Part shown: one piece after another, positions 39,566 to 49,603 of the stretch
How the letters are laid out: every line of letters starts with the position of its first letter
Numbering within the stretch: position 1 is the stretch's first letter
DNA from: Campylobacterales bacterium
GTDB taxonomy: Bacteria; Campylobacterota; Campylobacteria; Campylobacterales; JALSKU01
Direction: 5' to 3'
Assembly: GCA_027044945.1 (NCBI GenBank)
Contig: JALUBK010000061.1
Location: 1-51,924, forward strand
Length of the DNA: 51,924 nucleotides
Notes under the pieces: model-generated
The model's database searches: none
Seen by the model: only the letters and a program-made list of their open reading frames with translations
Told to the model about the DNA's origin: nothing
Translations under genes and position numbers: made by a program

Positions 39566-40036
39566 ATGTTTAATATAGTTTTAGTCAATCCTCAAATACC
39601 TCAAAACACGGGGAGTATTGGAAGAATTTGTGTTAATGCAGATGCAAAATTGCATATTATAAAACCTATTGGATTTGATATATCGGAAAAATCAGTAAGA
39701 AGAGCAGGGCTTGATTATTGGAAATTATTAGATTTGACTGTATGGGAAAATTTAGAAGAATTTTATGAAAAAAATAAACAGTATAAAGATAGATTTTTTT
39801 ATTCTACTACAAAAAGTAATGAGCCATATTTTAATAAAAAATTTGAAAAAGGTGATTTTCTTTTTTTTGGCAGTGAAACAAAGGGAATTCCAAAAGAATT
39901 TATGAAAAAAAACTGGAATAACAGTATGACTATACCTATGGGTAAAAAAGGTAGAAGTTTAAATTTGGCTGTTAGTGTCGGTATTGTTTTATATGAAGCA
40001 ATAAGACAAAATTTTGATCAGTTATTTATTGATTAA
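39566..40036 (+). CDS. trmL: tRNA (cytidine/uridine-2'-O-)-methyltransferase TrmL
   Basis: SPOUT-fold enzyme that methylates the 2'-OH of the wobble nucleotide 34 in certain tRNA-Leu isoacceptors. 156 residues. NPQIPQNTGSIGRIC is the N-terminal signature, FFGSETKGIP is motif 2, and IPMGKKGRSLNLAVSVGI is motif 3 with the SAM knot. No clear ribosome-binding site precedes the ATG, so coupling with purU is likely. Confidence 0.93.
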   Translation: MFNIVLVNPQIPQNTGSIGRICVNADAKLHIIKPIGFDISEKSVRRAGLDYWKLLDLTVWENLEEFYEKNKQYKDRFFYSTTKSNEPYFNKKFEKGDFLFFGSETKGIPKEFMKKNWNNSMTIPMGKKGRSLNLAVSVGIVLYEAIRQNFDQLFID

Positions 40037-40059
40037 GCTGTATTATATATAAATAAAGA

Positions 40060-40065
40060 TATAAT
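40060..40065 (+). promoter_or_regulatory. Candidate -10 box (distal) for rpoD
   Basis: TATAAT in AGATATAATAAAT, in the 95-nt gap between trmL and rpoD. Confidence 0.45.
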
Positions 40066-40082
40066 AAATGCTTTTTATATTA

Positions 40083-40088
40083 TATAAT
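40083..40088 (+). promoter_or_regulatory. Candidate -10 box (proximal) for rpoD
   Basis: A second TATAAT, 43 nt ahead of the rpoD ATG at 40132. The in-frame ATG at 40087 overlaps it and is therefore unlikely to be the start. Two tandem boxes might give two transcripts. Confidence 0.45.
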
Positions 40089-40131
40089 GAACAATGCTGA
40101 CATTTACATTCATAAGAAAGGGGCTATAAAA

Positions 40132-41973
40132 ATGACTACTAAAGAGCTTTATAAAGAATTAGAGAAATTATTTAGCGAAAGAAAAAAAGATTATGTTACT
40201 TATGCTGAAGTAATGAGTTTTTTTGAAAAACAACCTACTGTATCTAATGCAAAAAAGATTTTATCATTTTTGAAAAAATATAGTATTAGTCTTATAACAT
40301 CAGCAGAACTGGCAAAAAATAGAAATATAGAAGAAGCAAAAAAGAAAGAACAAGATAGAAAAAAAATTCAAGATAAAGCACTTGAAGAAGATTTTGATTT
40401 GGCAAATGAAAAAGAGCTTTTAGAGTGGAGTAGAAGTGATAGCCCTGTTAGAATGTATTTAAGAGAAATGGGTAAAATTTCACTTTTAACAAAAGAGGAA
40501 GAGATTGATATAAGTAAACAAATAGAATTTGGAGAAGATATTATTATAGATGCTTTTTGCTCAGTTCCTTATCTTATAGATTTTATATTAGATTATAAAG
40601 AACCTCTTATAAATAGAGAAAGAAGAGTAAAAGAACTCTTTAGAAATTTTGATGATGATAACGATGATGATAACGATGATAGCAATGATGATAATAATGA
40701 AACTTCTGTAAAAAAACCAAATAGTAAAATTTTAAAAAGAACTAAAAAAGTTCAAGAAAGTTTTAAGCTCTTGGAAAAAGCAAAAAAAGATTGGATGAAA
40801 GCATCTTCTAAAGTTATAGAAGATGATGCAAGTGAAGATGCAAAACTTCATTACGATTTGGTTTTATCTTTCAAGAAAAAAGTATTGAAAGAAAGATTGC
40901 TTGATCTTGGTCCTACAAGTAAACTTATCAATCAACTTGTTAAATCAATGGAAACTGTTTTAAAAAGTGATGATGAATTTGAAAAAGAATTAAAAAGATT
41001 GGAATATAAACTTCCTTTATTTAATGATACATTAAAAGCAAATCATCAAAAAATACTTAAAAATATTACCAATATGAGTAAAGAAGATATTGCCAATGAA
41101 GTTCCTGAAACAACCATGGTGTCGACTTATGTAGAGATAAAAAAATTATTTAAAACAAAAGAGGCAAGTAAAAATAGTTTCAATCTTGATCCAGAAATAT
41201 TAAAAGAAATTGTTGAACAAATTAAAAGAGGTAAAAAAATAGCTGATGGTGCAAAATTTAGAATGGCAAGATCCAATTTAAGACTCGTTGTTTCTATTGC
41301 TAAAAGATACACAAACAGAGGATTGCCATTTTTGGATTTAATTCAAGAAGGAAATATAGGTCTAATGAAAGCAGTTGATAAATTTGAATATGAAAAAGGA
41401 TATAAATTTTCAACTTATGCAACTTGGTGGATAAGACAAGCAATTAGTAGAGCTATAGCTGATCAAGCTAGAACTATCAGAATACCTATTCATATGATAG
41501 AAACAATTAATAGAATAAATAAAATTATTAGAAAACATATTCAAGAAAATGGCAAAGAACCAGCAGTTGATGATATATCTAAAGAAGTTGGACTTAGTGT
41601 TGATAAGGTAAAAAATGTTATAAAAATTACTAAAGAACCTATAAGTCTTGAAGCACCTATTGGAAGTGAAGAAGATGGAAGATTTGGTGATTTTGTTGAA
41701 GATAAAAGCAGTGTTTCTCCTATGGATTATATGTTGAAAGCTGATTTGAAAAATCAAATTGATGATGTTTTGGCTCAATTAAATGAAAGAGAAAAAGCAG
41801 TTATTAGAATGAGATTTGGTCTTTTAGAAGATGAAAGCGATAGGACTTTGGAAGAGATAGGAAAAGAACTTAGTGTAACTAGAGAAAGAGTTAGACAAAT
41901 AGAAAGCAGTGCTATTAAAAAATTGAAACATCCAAAAGTAGGAAGAAAACTTAAAAAATATATTGGCGAATAA
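40132..41973 (+). CDS. rpoD: RNA polymerase sigma factor RpoD (sigma-70)
   Basis: Housekeeping sigma factor, 613 residues. The N-terminal region 1 starts with [24 protein letters not shown]. Region 1.2 includes [23 protein letters not shown] large non-conserved domain follows, containing an acidic tandem-repeat tract at about 174-190. Region 2 carries [17 protein letters not shown], region 3 [12 protein letters not shown], and region 4 [25 protein letters not shown] 40132 follows AAGGGG by 7 nt; the frame upstream to 40087 overlaps a -10 box. The next gene starts inside its last codons. Confidence 0.96.
   Translation: MTTKELYKELEKLFSERKKDYVTYAEVMSFFEKQPTVSNAKKILSFLKKYSISLITSAELAKNRNIEEAKKKEQDRKKIQDKALEEDFDLANEKELLEWSRSDSPVRMYLREMGKISLLTKEEEIDISKQIEFGEDIIIDAFCSVPYLIDFILDYKEPLINRERRVKELFRNFDDDNDDDNDDSNDDNNETSVKKPNSKILKRTKKVQESFKLLEKAKKDWMKASSKVIEDDASEDAKLHYDLVLSFKKKVLKERLLDLGPTSKLINQLVKSMETVLKSDDEFEKELKRLEYKLPLFNDTLKANHQKILKNITNMSKEDIANEVPETTMVSTYVEIKKLFKTKEASKNSFNLDPEILKEIVEQIKRGKKIADGAKFRMARSNLRLVVSIAKRYTNRGLPFLDLIQEGNIGLMKAVDKFEYEKGYKFSTYATWWIRQAISRAIADQARTIRIPIHMIETINRINKIIRKHIQENGKEPAVDDISKEVGLSVDKVKNVIKITKEPISLEAPIGSEEDGRFGDFVEDKSSVSPMDYMLKADLKNQIDDVLAQLNEREKAVIRMRFGLLEDESDRTLEEIGKELSVTRERVRQIESSAIKKLKHPKVGRKLKKYIGE
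40651..40698 (+). repeat. 12-bp tandem repeat inside rpoD (acidic tract)
   Basis: Four 12-bp units of the GATGATGATAAC type, the first two identical and the last two diverged. They encode [16 protein letters not shown] within the non-conserved region of sigma-70. Being in frame, gain or loss of units would change length without shifting the frame. Confidence 0.85.
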
Positions 41974-43546
41974 AATTTTTATAAAATTTATTTTATTATT
42001 ACTACCGTTATTACTTCAAGCTTTAACTTTTAAAGTAGCATCTTATAATGTGGAAAATTTATTTGATATGCAATATAACGGACATGAATATAAAGAATAT
42101 ATTCCAAATTCAAAATATGGCTGGAATCAATATACTTATCAAAAAAAACTTCAAAATATATCAAAAGTAATATATGATTTAAAACCTGACATTATCTCTT
42201 TGGAAGAAGTTGAAAGCAAAACCTCTTTGCTTGATTTGAGAAAATATATAAAAAAAAGAGGATTGGATTATAAATATTTTGCTATAGCAGATAAAAAAAA
42301 TAGCACAGTTAAAGTTGCAGTTTTATCAAGATTTAAAATAACAAAAACTAAAGAGCTGAGAGTTACTTATCAAAATAGATATAGAAATATTTTGGAAGTG
42401 CATGTTTTGATTGATGGCAAAAAACTTTTACTTTTTATAAATCACTGGAAATCAAAAAGTTCCCCAGAAAGTTATCGCATTAAATATGCTAAAGTTTTGA
42501 GAAAGAGAATTGATACTTTGCCTAAAGATACGGATTATATTATTTTAGGAGATTTTAATTCCAATTATAACGAATATATAACTATACTACAGCATAAAAA
42601 ATTAAATGATACAAATGGTAAAACAGGGATTAATGATGTATTGAAAACGATTTATCACCATAAGATGGTTGATATAAATATGCTTAAACATAATTGCAAT
42701 CTTCTTTATAATTTATGGCTAGAATTGCCTGTAAATGAAAGATTTTCATATATTTATCAAGGAGAAAAAGATACTATTGATAATATTATTTTGCCTTGTG
42801 GAATGTTTGACGGAAAAAATATAGAATATATTAAACATTCTTTTGGTGTTTTTAAACCATCTTATCTTTTTAAAAATGGGTCTATTTACAAATGGGAAAG
42901 AAGATATGGATATGGTAAATTTACAGGTCTTGGATACTCTGATCATCTTCCGATATATGCTTATTTTTCTACTGATAGACATTATAAAAAACTCACATTA
43001 AAAGTGTTACATAATAAAAAATATACTCTTGGTAGCATCAAAGAATTGTATCATCTTAAAAATTTAAATAAACAGCTTTTGTTAAAAAATTGTGTTGTTA
43101 TACAAAAAGATAGATTTGGATGCACTATAAAAAGGTTAAAAGATAGAGCAATTTATATTTTTCATCATAATAAACTTTTTAAAAAAGGATATGTTTATAA
43201 TTTGATTATCAATGGAGTCAAAAAATATAAAGGTAATTTGGAAATTAATTCTTTTATAGATATAAATAGAATAAAAATGGCAAAAAATTTAAAATATTTT
43301 TATCTTCAATATAAGAATGGCATGAATTTGTCAAAAAAAATATATCTAAATGAAATTGTTTATAGAATTAATGGAGTATTTAAAAATGGATATTTATATT
43401 ATGATAAAAAAAATAAAATTAAAATATATAATAAAATAAAAAACTATAAAATACAAAATGGTGCATATTTAAAATTAAAATTTGTTAGAATTGCAAGTTA
43501 TAAAGGCAATAATGAAATTATAATCAGTAAAAAAAATAAAGACTAA
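41963..43546 (+). CDS. Secreted endonuclease/exonuclease/phosphatase-family protein with OB-like tail
   Basis: 527 residues. Signal peptide about 1-20 ([16 protein letters not shown]). The EEP domain (about 22-335) has SYNVENLFD, the metal-binding Glu in [22 protein letters not shown] and [10 protein letters not shown], so the catalytic residues look intact. The C-terminal 190 residues hold two similar beta-rich units (about 360-435 and 450-527) that look like OB folds, as in secreted ExeM-type nucleases. The start is TTG at 41963, inside the end of rpoD. It is taken because it alone gives the signal peptide. Possible role: extracellular DNA degradation. The substrate is inferred. Confidence 0.83.
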   Translation: MANKIFIKFILLLLPLLLQALTFKVASYNVENLFDMQYNGHEYKEYIPNSKYGWNQYTYQKKLQNISKVIYDLKPDIISLEEVESKTSLLDLRKYIKKRGLDYKYFAIADKKNSTVKVAVLSRFKITKTKELRVTYQNRYRNILEVHVLIDGKKLLLFINHWKSKSSPESYRIKYAKVLRKRIDTLPKDTDYIILGDFNSNYNEYITILQHKKLNDTNGKTGINDVLKTIYHHKMVDINMLKHNCNLLYNLWLELPVNERFSYIYQGEKDTIDNIILPCGMFDGKNIEYIKHSFGVFKPSYLFKNGSIYKWERRYGYGKFTGLGYSDHLPIYAYFSTDRHYKKLTLKVLHNKKYTLGSIKELYHLKNLNKQLLLKNCVVIQKDRFGCTIKRLKDRAIYIFHHNKLFKKGYVYNLIINGVKKYKGNLEINSFIDINRIKMAKNLKYFYLQYKNGMNLSKKIYLNEIVYRINGVFKNGYLYYDKKNKIKIYNKIKNYKIQNGAYLKLKFVRIASYKGNNEIIISKKNKD

Positions 43547-43569
43547 TTATTTTTAAAACAAATTTTAGA

Positions 43570-43575
43570 TAAAAT
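43570..43575 (+). promoter_or_regulatory. Possible -10 box for glyS
   Basis: TAAAAT within TTTTAGATAAAAT, nearly the same string as ahead of pyrH, 29 nt before the glyS start. AAAGG lies between. Confidence 0.35.
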
Positions 43576-43604
43576 AAAACATATTTTTTAAAAAGGTCTT
43601 TTAG

Positions 43605-45632
43605 ATGTTAAAACCATTGCTTATTGAAGTTGGAGTCGAAGAACTACCAGCTATTCCTTTTTTGAAGGAACTTCCAAATATTGAAAAAAAATGGGTTGAG
43701 ATTCTCGAAAAAAACGAGCTTTTATGCGAATTTAATTTTTATTATACCCCTAGAAGATTAGTTTTGTGGCATAGAGAATTTTCTGTTAAACAACCAGATA
43801 GTTTTGAAGAATTTTTTGGTGCTCCGATTGAAATAGCTTTTAAAGATGGAAAACCGACTAATGCAGCTATATCATTTGCTAAAAAATGTGATATAGATGT
43901 AGAGGATATACAAACTATTTCTAAAAAATCAAAAGAAGTCTTATACTTTAAAAAAGAAGTTAAAGGTAAAAATTCAAAAGATTTGATAGGTGATATGCTT
44001 CATGAATTTTTACATTCATTAAATTTTGGAAAATCTATGAGATGGGGAAATTTTGATGAAAGTTTTATTCGACCTATTCGATGGATAATGGCTTTATTGG
44101 GTGATGAAAAAGTAGAATTTGAAATATATGGTATTAAGAGCAATAATATATCTTATCCTCATAGAAGTGTCTCTTATGAGCCTTTTGAGGTTAAATTTGC
44201 TGGTGAATATTTTTGTAAATTGGATAAACAGGGTGTAGTTTTATACCAAAACGAACGAAGAAAAAGAATTTTAGACCAATTTTACAAAATAGAAAAAGAG
44301 AATAATGTTAAAATAGATATTGACGAAAATTTATTGGAAGAAGTTGTAACAATTACCGAATATCCAACTTCACTTTTTGGAACTTTTGATGAGGAATTTT
44401 TAAAACTTCCTAAAGAAGTTATCATTACTTCCATGAAGGAAAACCAAAGATATTTTCCTGTTTTCAAAGATGAAAAATTATCAAATCATTTTATAGTTGT
44501 TTCAAATGCTCTAACTGATGATTATTCATTGATTGTAAAAGGAAATCAAAAAGTTTTAAAAGCTAGGCTTAGTGATGCTATGTTTTTTTATCAAAATGAT
44601 TTAAAAAATGGATTATCTTATGAGGGATTGAAAGATGTTGTTTATATGCAAGAACTTGGTTCTATTTATGATAAAGAACTTAGAGAAAAAGAGATAGCTT
44701 ATTATCTTTTTGAAAAATTAAAGTTGTTGATAGAAGAAAATAAAAAAGAGTTAATTGGTAGAGCAGTAATGCTTTCTAAGGCTGATTTGTTAAGTGAAAT
44801 GGTTTATGAATTTACTGAACTTCAGGGGCTTATGGGGTATTATTATGCAAAAGCAATGAAAGAAAATAATTTTGTTTGTTTGTCTATAAAAGAACAATAT
44901 TTGCCAAACAGTGAAACAAGTCTTCTTCCTAGCACTATTTTTAGCTCTATTGTATCTTTGTCAAATAAGTTAGATACTCTTTTGTCTCTTTTTATGATAG
45001 GGAAAATTCCAACAGGCAATAAAGATCCTTTTGGATTAAGAAGAGCCGTTAATGGAATTATAAAAATTGTTTTAAATAAAAAAATAGATTTTGATATATC
45101 AAATATTTTAAACGATTTATCAAAATATTATGATGGAATAGATAGAAATAAAACAGAAGAATTTTTCTTGGATAGAATGTATCAATTTTTTGATGTGAAT
45201 CCTTCGGTGGTAAAATCAGTTTTACAAAGCGGAGAAAGAGATATATGTAATATTTCCAATAAAATAAAAGCTCTTGATAAAATAGTAAATAGTAGTGAAT
45301 TTAAAGAAATATCTACAACTTTTAAAAGAGTTGCAAATATTATTAAAGATATGAATATTGATGATGATATTCAAATCGATCCTTCTTTATTTGAAAAAAC
45401 ACAAGAAAAAGATTTGTATCATGCATTTATGATATTAAAGGATAAAAAATTTAGTGATTATGAAGTAAGACTTGAAGAATTATTTTCTTTAAAGCCTCAA
45501 ATAGATAACTTTTTTGATAATGTTATGGTTAATGTGGAAAATAAAAAAATAAAATTGAATAGAAAAAATTTGATAGCTACCATTTATAAAAGTTTTAAAG
45601 AAATTGCCGATATTAGGGAGATAACGATATAA
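43605..45632 (+). CDS. glyS: Glycyl-tRNA synthetase beta subunit
   Basis: Tetrameric-type GlyRS beta chain, which binds tRNA-Gly and works with the alpha chain (glyQ, not in this window). 675 residues: PLLIEVGVEELPA at the N-terminus, the TPRRL motif, MRWGNFDESFIRPIRWI, VVTITEYPTSLFG and MKENQRYFPVF. The C-terminal anticodon-binding region contains KDPFGLRRAVNGIIKI. The last four codons, the stop and 8 nt beyond form one copy of a 23-bp direct repeat (45618-45640), so the 3' end of this gene is the left border of the chemoreceptor insertion. Confidence 0.96.
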   Translation: MLKPLLIEVGVEELPAIPFLKELPNIEKKWVEILEKNELLCEFNFYYTPRRLVLWHREFSVKQPDSFEEFFGAPIEIAFKDGKPTNAAISFAKKCDIDVEDIQTISKKSKEVLYFKKEVKGKNSKDLIGDMLHEFLHSLNFGKSMRWGNFDESFIRPIRWIMALLGDEKVEFEIYGIKSNNISYPHRSVSYEPFEVKFAGEYFCKLDKQGVVLYQNERRKRILDQFYKIEKENNVKIDIDENLLEEVVTITEYPTSLFGTFDEEFLKLPKEVIITSMKENQRYFPVFKDEKLSNHFIVVSNALTDDYSLIVKGNQKVLKARLSDAMFFYQNDLKNGLSYEGLKDVVYMQELGSIYDKELREKEIAYYLFEKLKLLIEENKKELIGRAVMLSKADLLSEMVYEFTELQGLMGYYYAKAMKENNFVCLSIKEQYLPNSETSLLPSTIFSSIVSLSNKLDTLLSLFMIGKIPTGNKDPFGLRRAVNGIIKIVLNKKIDFDISNILNDLSKYYDGIDRNKTEEFFLDRMYQFFDVNPSVVKSVLQSGERDICNISNKIKALDKIVNSSEFKEISTTFKRVANIIKDMNIDDDIQIDPSLFEKTQEKDLYHAFMILKDKKFSDYEVRLEELFSLKPQIDNFFDNVMVNVENKKIKLNRKNLIATIYKSFKEIADIREITI

Positions 45633-45640
45633 TTAATTTA
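45618..45640 (+). repeat. 23-bp direct repeat, left copy (end of glyS)
   Basis: Identical over 23 nt to 47591-47613. It covers the last codons and stop of glyS (GAG ATA ACG ATA TAA) and the next 8 nt. The two copies flank the chemoreceptor gene exactly and are 1973 bp apart. Confidence 0.95.
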
Positions 45641-45648
45641 AAATTTGA

Positions 45649-45654
45649 TATAAT
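45649..45654 (+). promoter_or_regulatory. Sigma-70 -10 box for the chemoreceptor gene
   Basis: TATAAT in TTTGATATAAT, 25 nt ahead of the ATG at 45679, followed by a strong AGAGGAG ribosome-binding site. It lies just inside the left repeat. No sigma-28 promoter with correct spacing was found. Confidence 0.6.
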
Positions 45655-45678
45655 TATAAAAAAATTAGAGGAGAGAAG

Positions 45679-47562
45679 ATGAGCTTATTTAAAAAGTTTG
45701 CTTTAATGTTTGGAGCTATTTTAGTTGTATTTTTGATTGCTTTTGGTTTTGTTTTTTACGGATCAAGAAATATTAAAAATAATAAAACTGTATTAAATGA
45801 TCAAATAAAATTAAAAGATTTAGTATTTAGTTTAAAAATTCATGAAAAAGATTATTTTTTAAAAGAGAATAAAAAATATAAAAATTTATCAAATCAGGAT
45901 ATTGAAAAAATTCATACACATATAGAAAATACCCCAGGAGATTTAGAAGAAAACATAGGTATGCCAAAAGATTTGCAGAATTTTAAATCTACTTTTAAAA
46001 AAAATGTCGAGTTGATATCCTTATCTAAACAAATTATAGAAGAAAATCATATCGATATTAATAATGCAAGAAAAGCATCTGAAAAATTAAGAGAAGATGC
46101 ATTAAAAGACTTAACAAATTCAAAAGGCAATTTTCAAGAAAGACTTCAAACCCTAAAAGATCAAATAATACTGCTTGATTATGTAACAAAAATAAAAATA
46201 AAAGAGAAAAATTATCTTTTGTATAGAAACGATGATGACTATAAAATGATTTTAACTCTACTTCAAAAACTTAAAATTCATATAGAAAACACTCCTGGAA
46301 ATTTAGAAGAAGATGCTGGAATTCCTAAATTTTTAGAAAAATATAAAACAGGAATAATAAAACTTCATTCAATTTTTGTTAAAGAAAAGAGTTATCGATC
46401 TCAAATGAGAAAATATACCAACAATTTAATTTCAAAAGCAAATATTTTATTAAAAGATGGTAACAAATGGATGAATGAAGCCATTAGTGAAATGGAGATA
46501 ATAATAATTGTTATGTTTATAATTTCTTTAATTATTATTGCTTATATTTTATTATTGATAAAAAAATATATATTAACTCCTATAAATATATTAAATAATA
46601 AAATTAAAGAACTTTCAAGTAATGAAGGAGATTTAACAAAAAGAGTTGAAATAAATAGCAATGATGAAATAGGTGAAATTGCAAAAAATATTAATTTCTT
46701 TATAGATAAACTTGAAAAAATTATTTCCAATTTAAAGGATTCATCTTTAATTGCAAAAGAAATTACAAAAGAAGTAGAAGAAGATGCCAATTTAACTTCC
46801 AATAGTGTAAAATCACAACATGTAGATATAGTAAAAACAAAAAATATTATTGACAGTATTTCTGGTGATTTAGAATTATCAGAAAACAGTGTTCTTACAA
46901 CATCTAAAGATATACAAGAAACACAAAAAGTTTTAGATAATCTAGTTACTTCTTTACAAGATGTAGTAAAATCAATTAATGAAGATTCGATTACTGAAAC
47001 AGAAATAGCAAATAAGGTAACATCTTTGGCAGATCAGACAGAGGAAATTAAAAATATTATTTCTATCATAAAAGAGATAGCTGATCAAACAAATTTACTC
47101 GCACTAAATGCTGCTATTGAAGCTGCAAGAGCAGGGGAGCATGGAAGAGGATTTGCTGTGGTAGCAGATGAAGTTAGAAAACTTGCTGAAAGAACCCAAA
47201 AAAGCATTAATGAGATAGATAGTGTAATTCAAATGATTATCCAAGGAGTTGAAGAATCAAAAAATGAAATGGAAAATGCAGCCACAAATTCTCAAAAAGT
47301 AGCAGAATCCACAAATGTATTGGTAGAAAAAGCCAATGTTACAAAAAATAAATTGGATACTACGATAGAAATTTCCAAAACGGCCGCAAAAGAGACATTA
47401 AAAATCAATACAAATGTGAGAGAATTGATGAAATCATCAGCAAATTTAACAAAACAAGCTGATACAACAAATAAAGTGTCTACAGATTTGATAGATGTGT
47501 CTAAGAAGCTAAAAAATGTTAATGAAGAAATAAACAATGAAGTAAGTAAATTTAGAGTTTAA
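45679..47562 (+). CDS. Methyl-accepting chemotaxis protein with duplicated helical sensor
   Basis: Transmembrane chemoreceptor, 627 residues. TM1 about 9-28, periplasmic sensor about 30-272, TM2 about 273-295, HAMP about 296-349, and a cytoplasmic signalling domain with the hairpin tip [22 protein letters not shown] (about 465-486). The sensor is an internal duplication: [11 protein letters not shown]...[17 protein letters not shown] (54-97) repeats as [11 protein letters not shown]...[17 protein letters not shown] (174-217). Two stacked helical bundles of this kind resemble the HBM sensor class, which binds organic acids in some relatives. No CheR/CheB-binding pentapeptide ends the protein. 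The gene is flanked by 23-bp direct repeats. Confidence 0.93.
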   Translation: MSLFKKFALMFGAILVVFLIAFGFVFYGSRNIKNNKTVLNDQIKLKDLVFSLKIHEKDYFLKENKKYKNLSNQDIEKIHTHIENTPGDLEENIGMPKDLQNFKSTFKKNVELISLSKQIIEENHIDINNARKASEKLREDALKDLTNSKGNFQERLQTLKDQIILLDYVTKIKIKEKNYLLYRNDDDYKMILTLLQKLKIHIENTPGNLEEDAGIPKFLEKYKTGIIKLHSIFVKEKSYRSQMRKYTNNLISKANILLKDGNKWMNEAISEMEIIIIVMFIISLIIIAYILLLIKKYILTPINILNNKIKELSSNEGDLTKRVEINSNDEIGEIAKNINFFIDKLEKIISNLKDSSLIAKEITKEVEEDANLTSNSVKSQHVDIVKTKNIIDSISGDLELSENSVLTTSKDIQETQKVLDNLVTSLQDVVKSINEDSITETEIANKVTSLADQTEEIKNIISIIKEIADQTNLLALNAAIEAARAGEHGRGFAVVADEVRKLAERTQKSINEIDSVIQMIIQGVEESKNEMENAATNSQKVAESTNVLVEKANVTKNKLDTTIEISKTAAKETLKINTNVRELMKSSANLTKQADTTNKVSTDLIDVSKKLKNVNEEINNEVSKFRV

Positions 47563-47590
47563 AATAATTTACTTTTAGCAGTTTAAGCAA

Positions 47591-47613
47591 GAGATAACGA
47601 TATAATTAATTTA
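47591..47613 (+). repeat. 23-bp direct repeat, right copy (glyS tail remnant)
   Basis: Exact copy of 45618-45640. It regenerates the last glyS codons and stop (EITI-stop) although glyS ends 1.96 kb upstream, and it continues into the right arm of the terminator hairpin. Confidence 0.95.
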
Positions 47614-47624
47614 TATCGTTATCT
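47592..47624. terminator. Bidirectional hairpin terminator
   Basis: AGATAACGATATAA (47592-47605) and its perfect reverse complement (47611-47624) form a 14-bp stem around a 5-nt loop TTAAT, followed on the + strand by TTATTT. It separates the chemoreceptor gene from the convergent DUF255 gene. The DUF255 stop codon is in the loop, so its right arm encodes the last residues (DNDI) of that protein. Confidence 0.75.
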
Positions 47625-49603
47625 TTATTTAAAATATTTTTTATTTTTTTAAAACTTCCATATCCAAAGCAACTTTTTGAGTCACAACATAAAAATTTAT
47701 TACTTTTTATAACCTCTTTTGTTAAAAATGGATATTTAATTTTTTTGATTTGTTTATCAAATTTTATTAAATTACTTTTTGAACTTTTAATTGCAATTAA
47801 ACCTTTTTTATATTTTAAAAAATTATCACTCATTTGAGGATTTATGCTTGGAGTTTTTATAATTTCTGTAATATGTTCAAAAATAGATTTTTTAGCAATA
47901 TTTTGAAATTTTAATGAATTTTTATAAAGAGCTAAATAAAGTAAATCTTTAACCATGATGGACATAGCAGAAGTATAATAGTCATCATTTATTCCAGCTT
48001 TTGTTTTAATTTTATCATCGAGTATCCAATTTCCTTTATTGTAAAATTTTTTGATAGCTATTTTTGCTAACTTGTTTGCATCGTTTAAATATTTTTGATT
48101 AAAAGTTTTTTGATAAGCTTCCAATAATGTATCAATTAAATAAGCATAATCTTCCAACATACCATCTTGAGAAGGAAGTTTATTATAAAAAGTTTGATGA
48201 TATAGAGTTCCATCTTTTTTTTGCATTAATTTTTGCAAATTTTTTAAAGATTTTATAGCTTTATTTAGATATTTTTTATTAAAAGAAGATGCTTCTATCT
48301 CTGATTTTATCATCATAGCATTCCATGAAAGAATTATTTTTTTATCTAGTGATGGAAAAGTTTTTGTTTTTCTCATTTTTTGCAAAATTTCTTTAACTTT
48401 TTTGTAGTTTTTTGGTTGCTTCATGTTTGTTATTTTTGCAAGAGCATATTCAGAATCATAATTCCCATCTTTTTGTATATCTAAATATTTTAAGATTTCT
48501 TTTGCATTTTGCTTAGAAATATTATGTTTATTTAAAAATTTTAAAGCATTAGAATATTTATATAAATAATATCCTCCATCCATATTGTCGCTGTCTGCAT
48601 TGCTAGCACTAAAATACAACATGTTTTTTTTATCTTTAAAATGTGTATTAAATTGTTTTAATGTATCAATAACCACTTCTTTAAACTTTTTATTTTTTGT
48701 CATTTTATATGCTTTTATATAAAGTGGTAATATTTGGGCATTACTATATAGCATTTTTTCAAAATGAGGTGATGACCAAGTTCTATCTGTTGTATATCTA
48801 AAAAATCCTCCACCTATTTGATCATAAATAGAGCTATTTGCCATAGTCGTTAATGTTTCTAATGCCATTTTTTTTGCTTTATCTGATTTTGTTAATTTAT
48901 AAATATCAAAAAGTAAATTAAGTATGGCACTATTTGGATATTTTGCACCAAATCCAAATCCTTTATATTTTTTGTCAAATTTAGTATATATATTTTTAAG
49001 TATAATTTTTGTTATATTTTTATTATTTATAATTATATTTTTTCTTTTTTTCTTTTGTTTTATTAATTTTTCAAAAAGCAGTATTTTCTTGTCTATTAAG
49101 TTTTTGTTATTTTGGTATGCTTTTCCATAATATGGCAAAATATAATCAAGCCCAAGAACTCCATAAGCATTTGTAGGAGGTATATATTTTGCTATAAAGA
49201 AAGGTTTTTTGTTTTCGCTTAAAATAATATTCAATGGCCATCCGCCTCTTTTTTTATGAATTTTTTGATATACTCTTTGATAATATTTATCAACATTTGG
49301 CATCTCTTCTGCATCAACTTCGATAGAGATAAAATATTTATTTAAAAGTTTTGCAATTTTTTTGTTTTCAAAAGATTCTTTTTCCATCACATGACACCAA
49401 TGACAAGTGCTATATCCTATACTTAAAAAGATTGGTTTATGTTCTTGTTTGGCTTTTTTAAAAGCTTTTTTACCCCAAGGATACCAATTTACTGGGTTAT
49501 AAATATGTTGTTTTAAATATGGAGAAGTTTGTCCTAAAAGATGATTTGGAGTTTTTGCAAATATAAAAATTCCCATAAAAATAATCAAAAATATTTTTTT
49601 CAT
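47606..49603 (-). CDS. DUF255 / YyaL-type thioredoxin-fold protein, exported
   Basis: 665 residues. Signal peptide about 1-16 ([16 protein letters not shown]). The DUF255 thioredoxin-like domain follows: [24 protein letters not shown], the CHWC motif (Cys67 and Cys70) and [14 protein letters not shown] long alpha/alpha-toroid domain follows (about 180-600, with [25 protein letters not shown]), as in YyaL and human SPATA20. The biochemical role of the family is not established; a redox or sugar-related function in the periplasm is possible. The ATG overlaps the stop of the reductase gene upstream (4 nt). The 3' end lies in the terminator hairpin. Confidence 0.9.
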   Translation of the reverse strand: MKKIFLIIFMGIFIFAKTPNHLLGQTSPYLKQHIYNPVNWYPWGKKAFKKAKQEHKPIFLSIGYSTCHWCHVMEKESFENKKIAKLLNKYFISIEVDAEEMPNVDKYYQRVYQKIHKKRGGWPLNIILSENKKPFFIAKYIPPTNAYGVLGLDYILPYYGKAYQNNKNLIDKKILLFEKLIKQKKKRKNIIINNKNITKIILKNIYTKFDKKYKGFGFGAKYPNSAILNLLFDIYKLTKSDKAKKMALETLTTMANSSIYDQIGGGFFRYTTDRTWSSPHFEKMLYSNAQILPLYIKAYKMTKNKKFKEVVIDTLKQFNTHFKDKKNMLYFSASNADSDNMDGGYYLYKYSNALKFLNKHNISKQNAKEILKYLDIQKDGNYDSEYALAKITNMKQPKNYKKVKEILQKMRKTKTFPSLDKKIILSWNAMMIKSEIEASSFNKKYLNKAIKSLKNLQKLMQKKDGTLYHQTFYNKLPSQDGMLEDYAYLIDTLLEAYQKTFNQKYLNDANKLAKIAIKKFYNKGNWILDDKIKTKAGINDDYYTSAMSIMVKDLLYLALYKNSLKFQNIAKKSIFEHITEIIKTPSINPQMSDNFLKYKKGLIAIKSSKSNLIKFDKQIKKIKYPFLTKEVIKSNKFLCCDSKSCFGYGSFKKIKNILNKDNDIN

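Noticed and set aside
45596-45630. Possible sigma-28 (FliA) promoter for the chemoreceptor (TAAA and CGATAT elements)
   Set aside because: The elements are either 8 or 25 nt apart, not the roughly 15 nt expected. A sigma-70 TATAAT lies closer to the gene.
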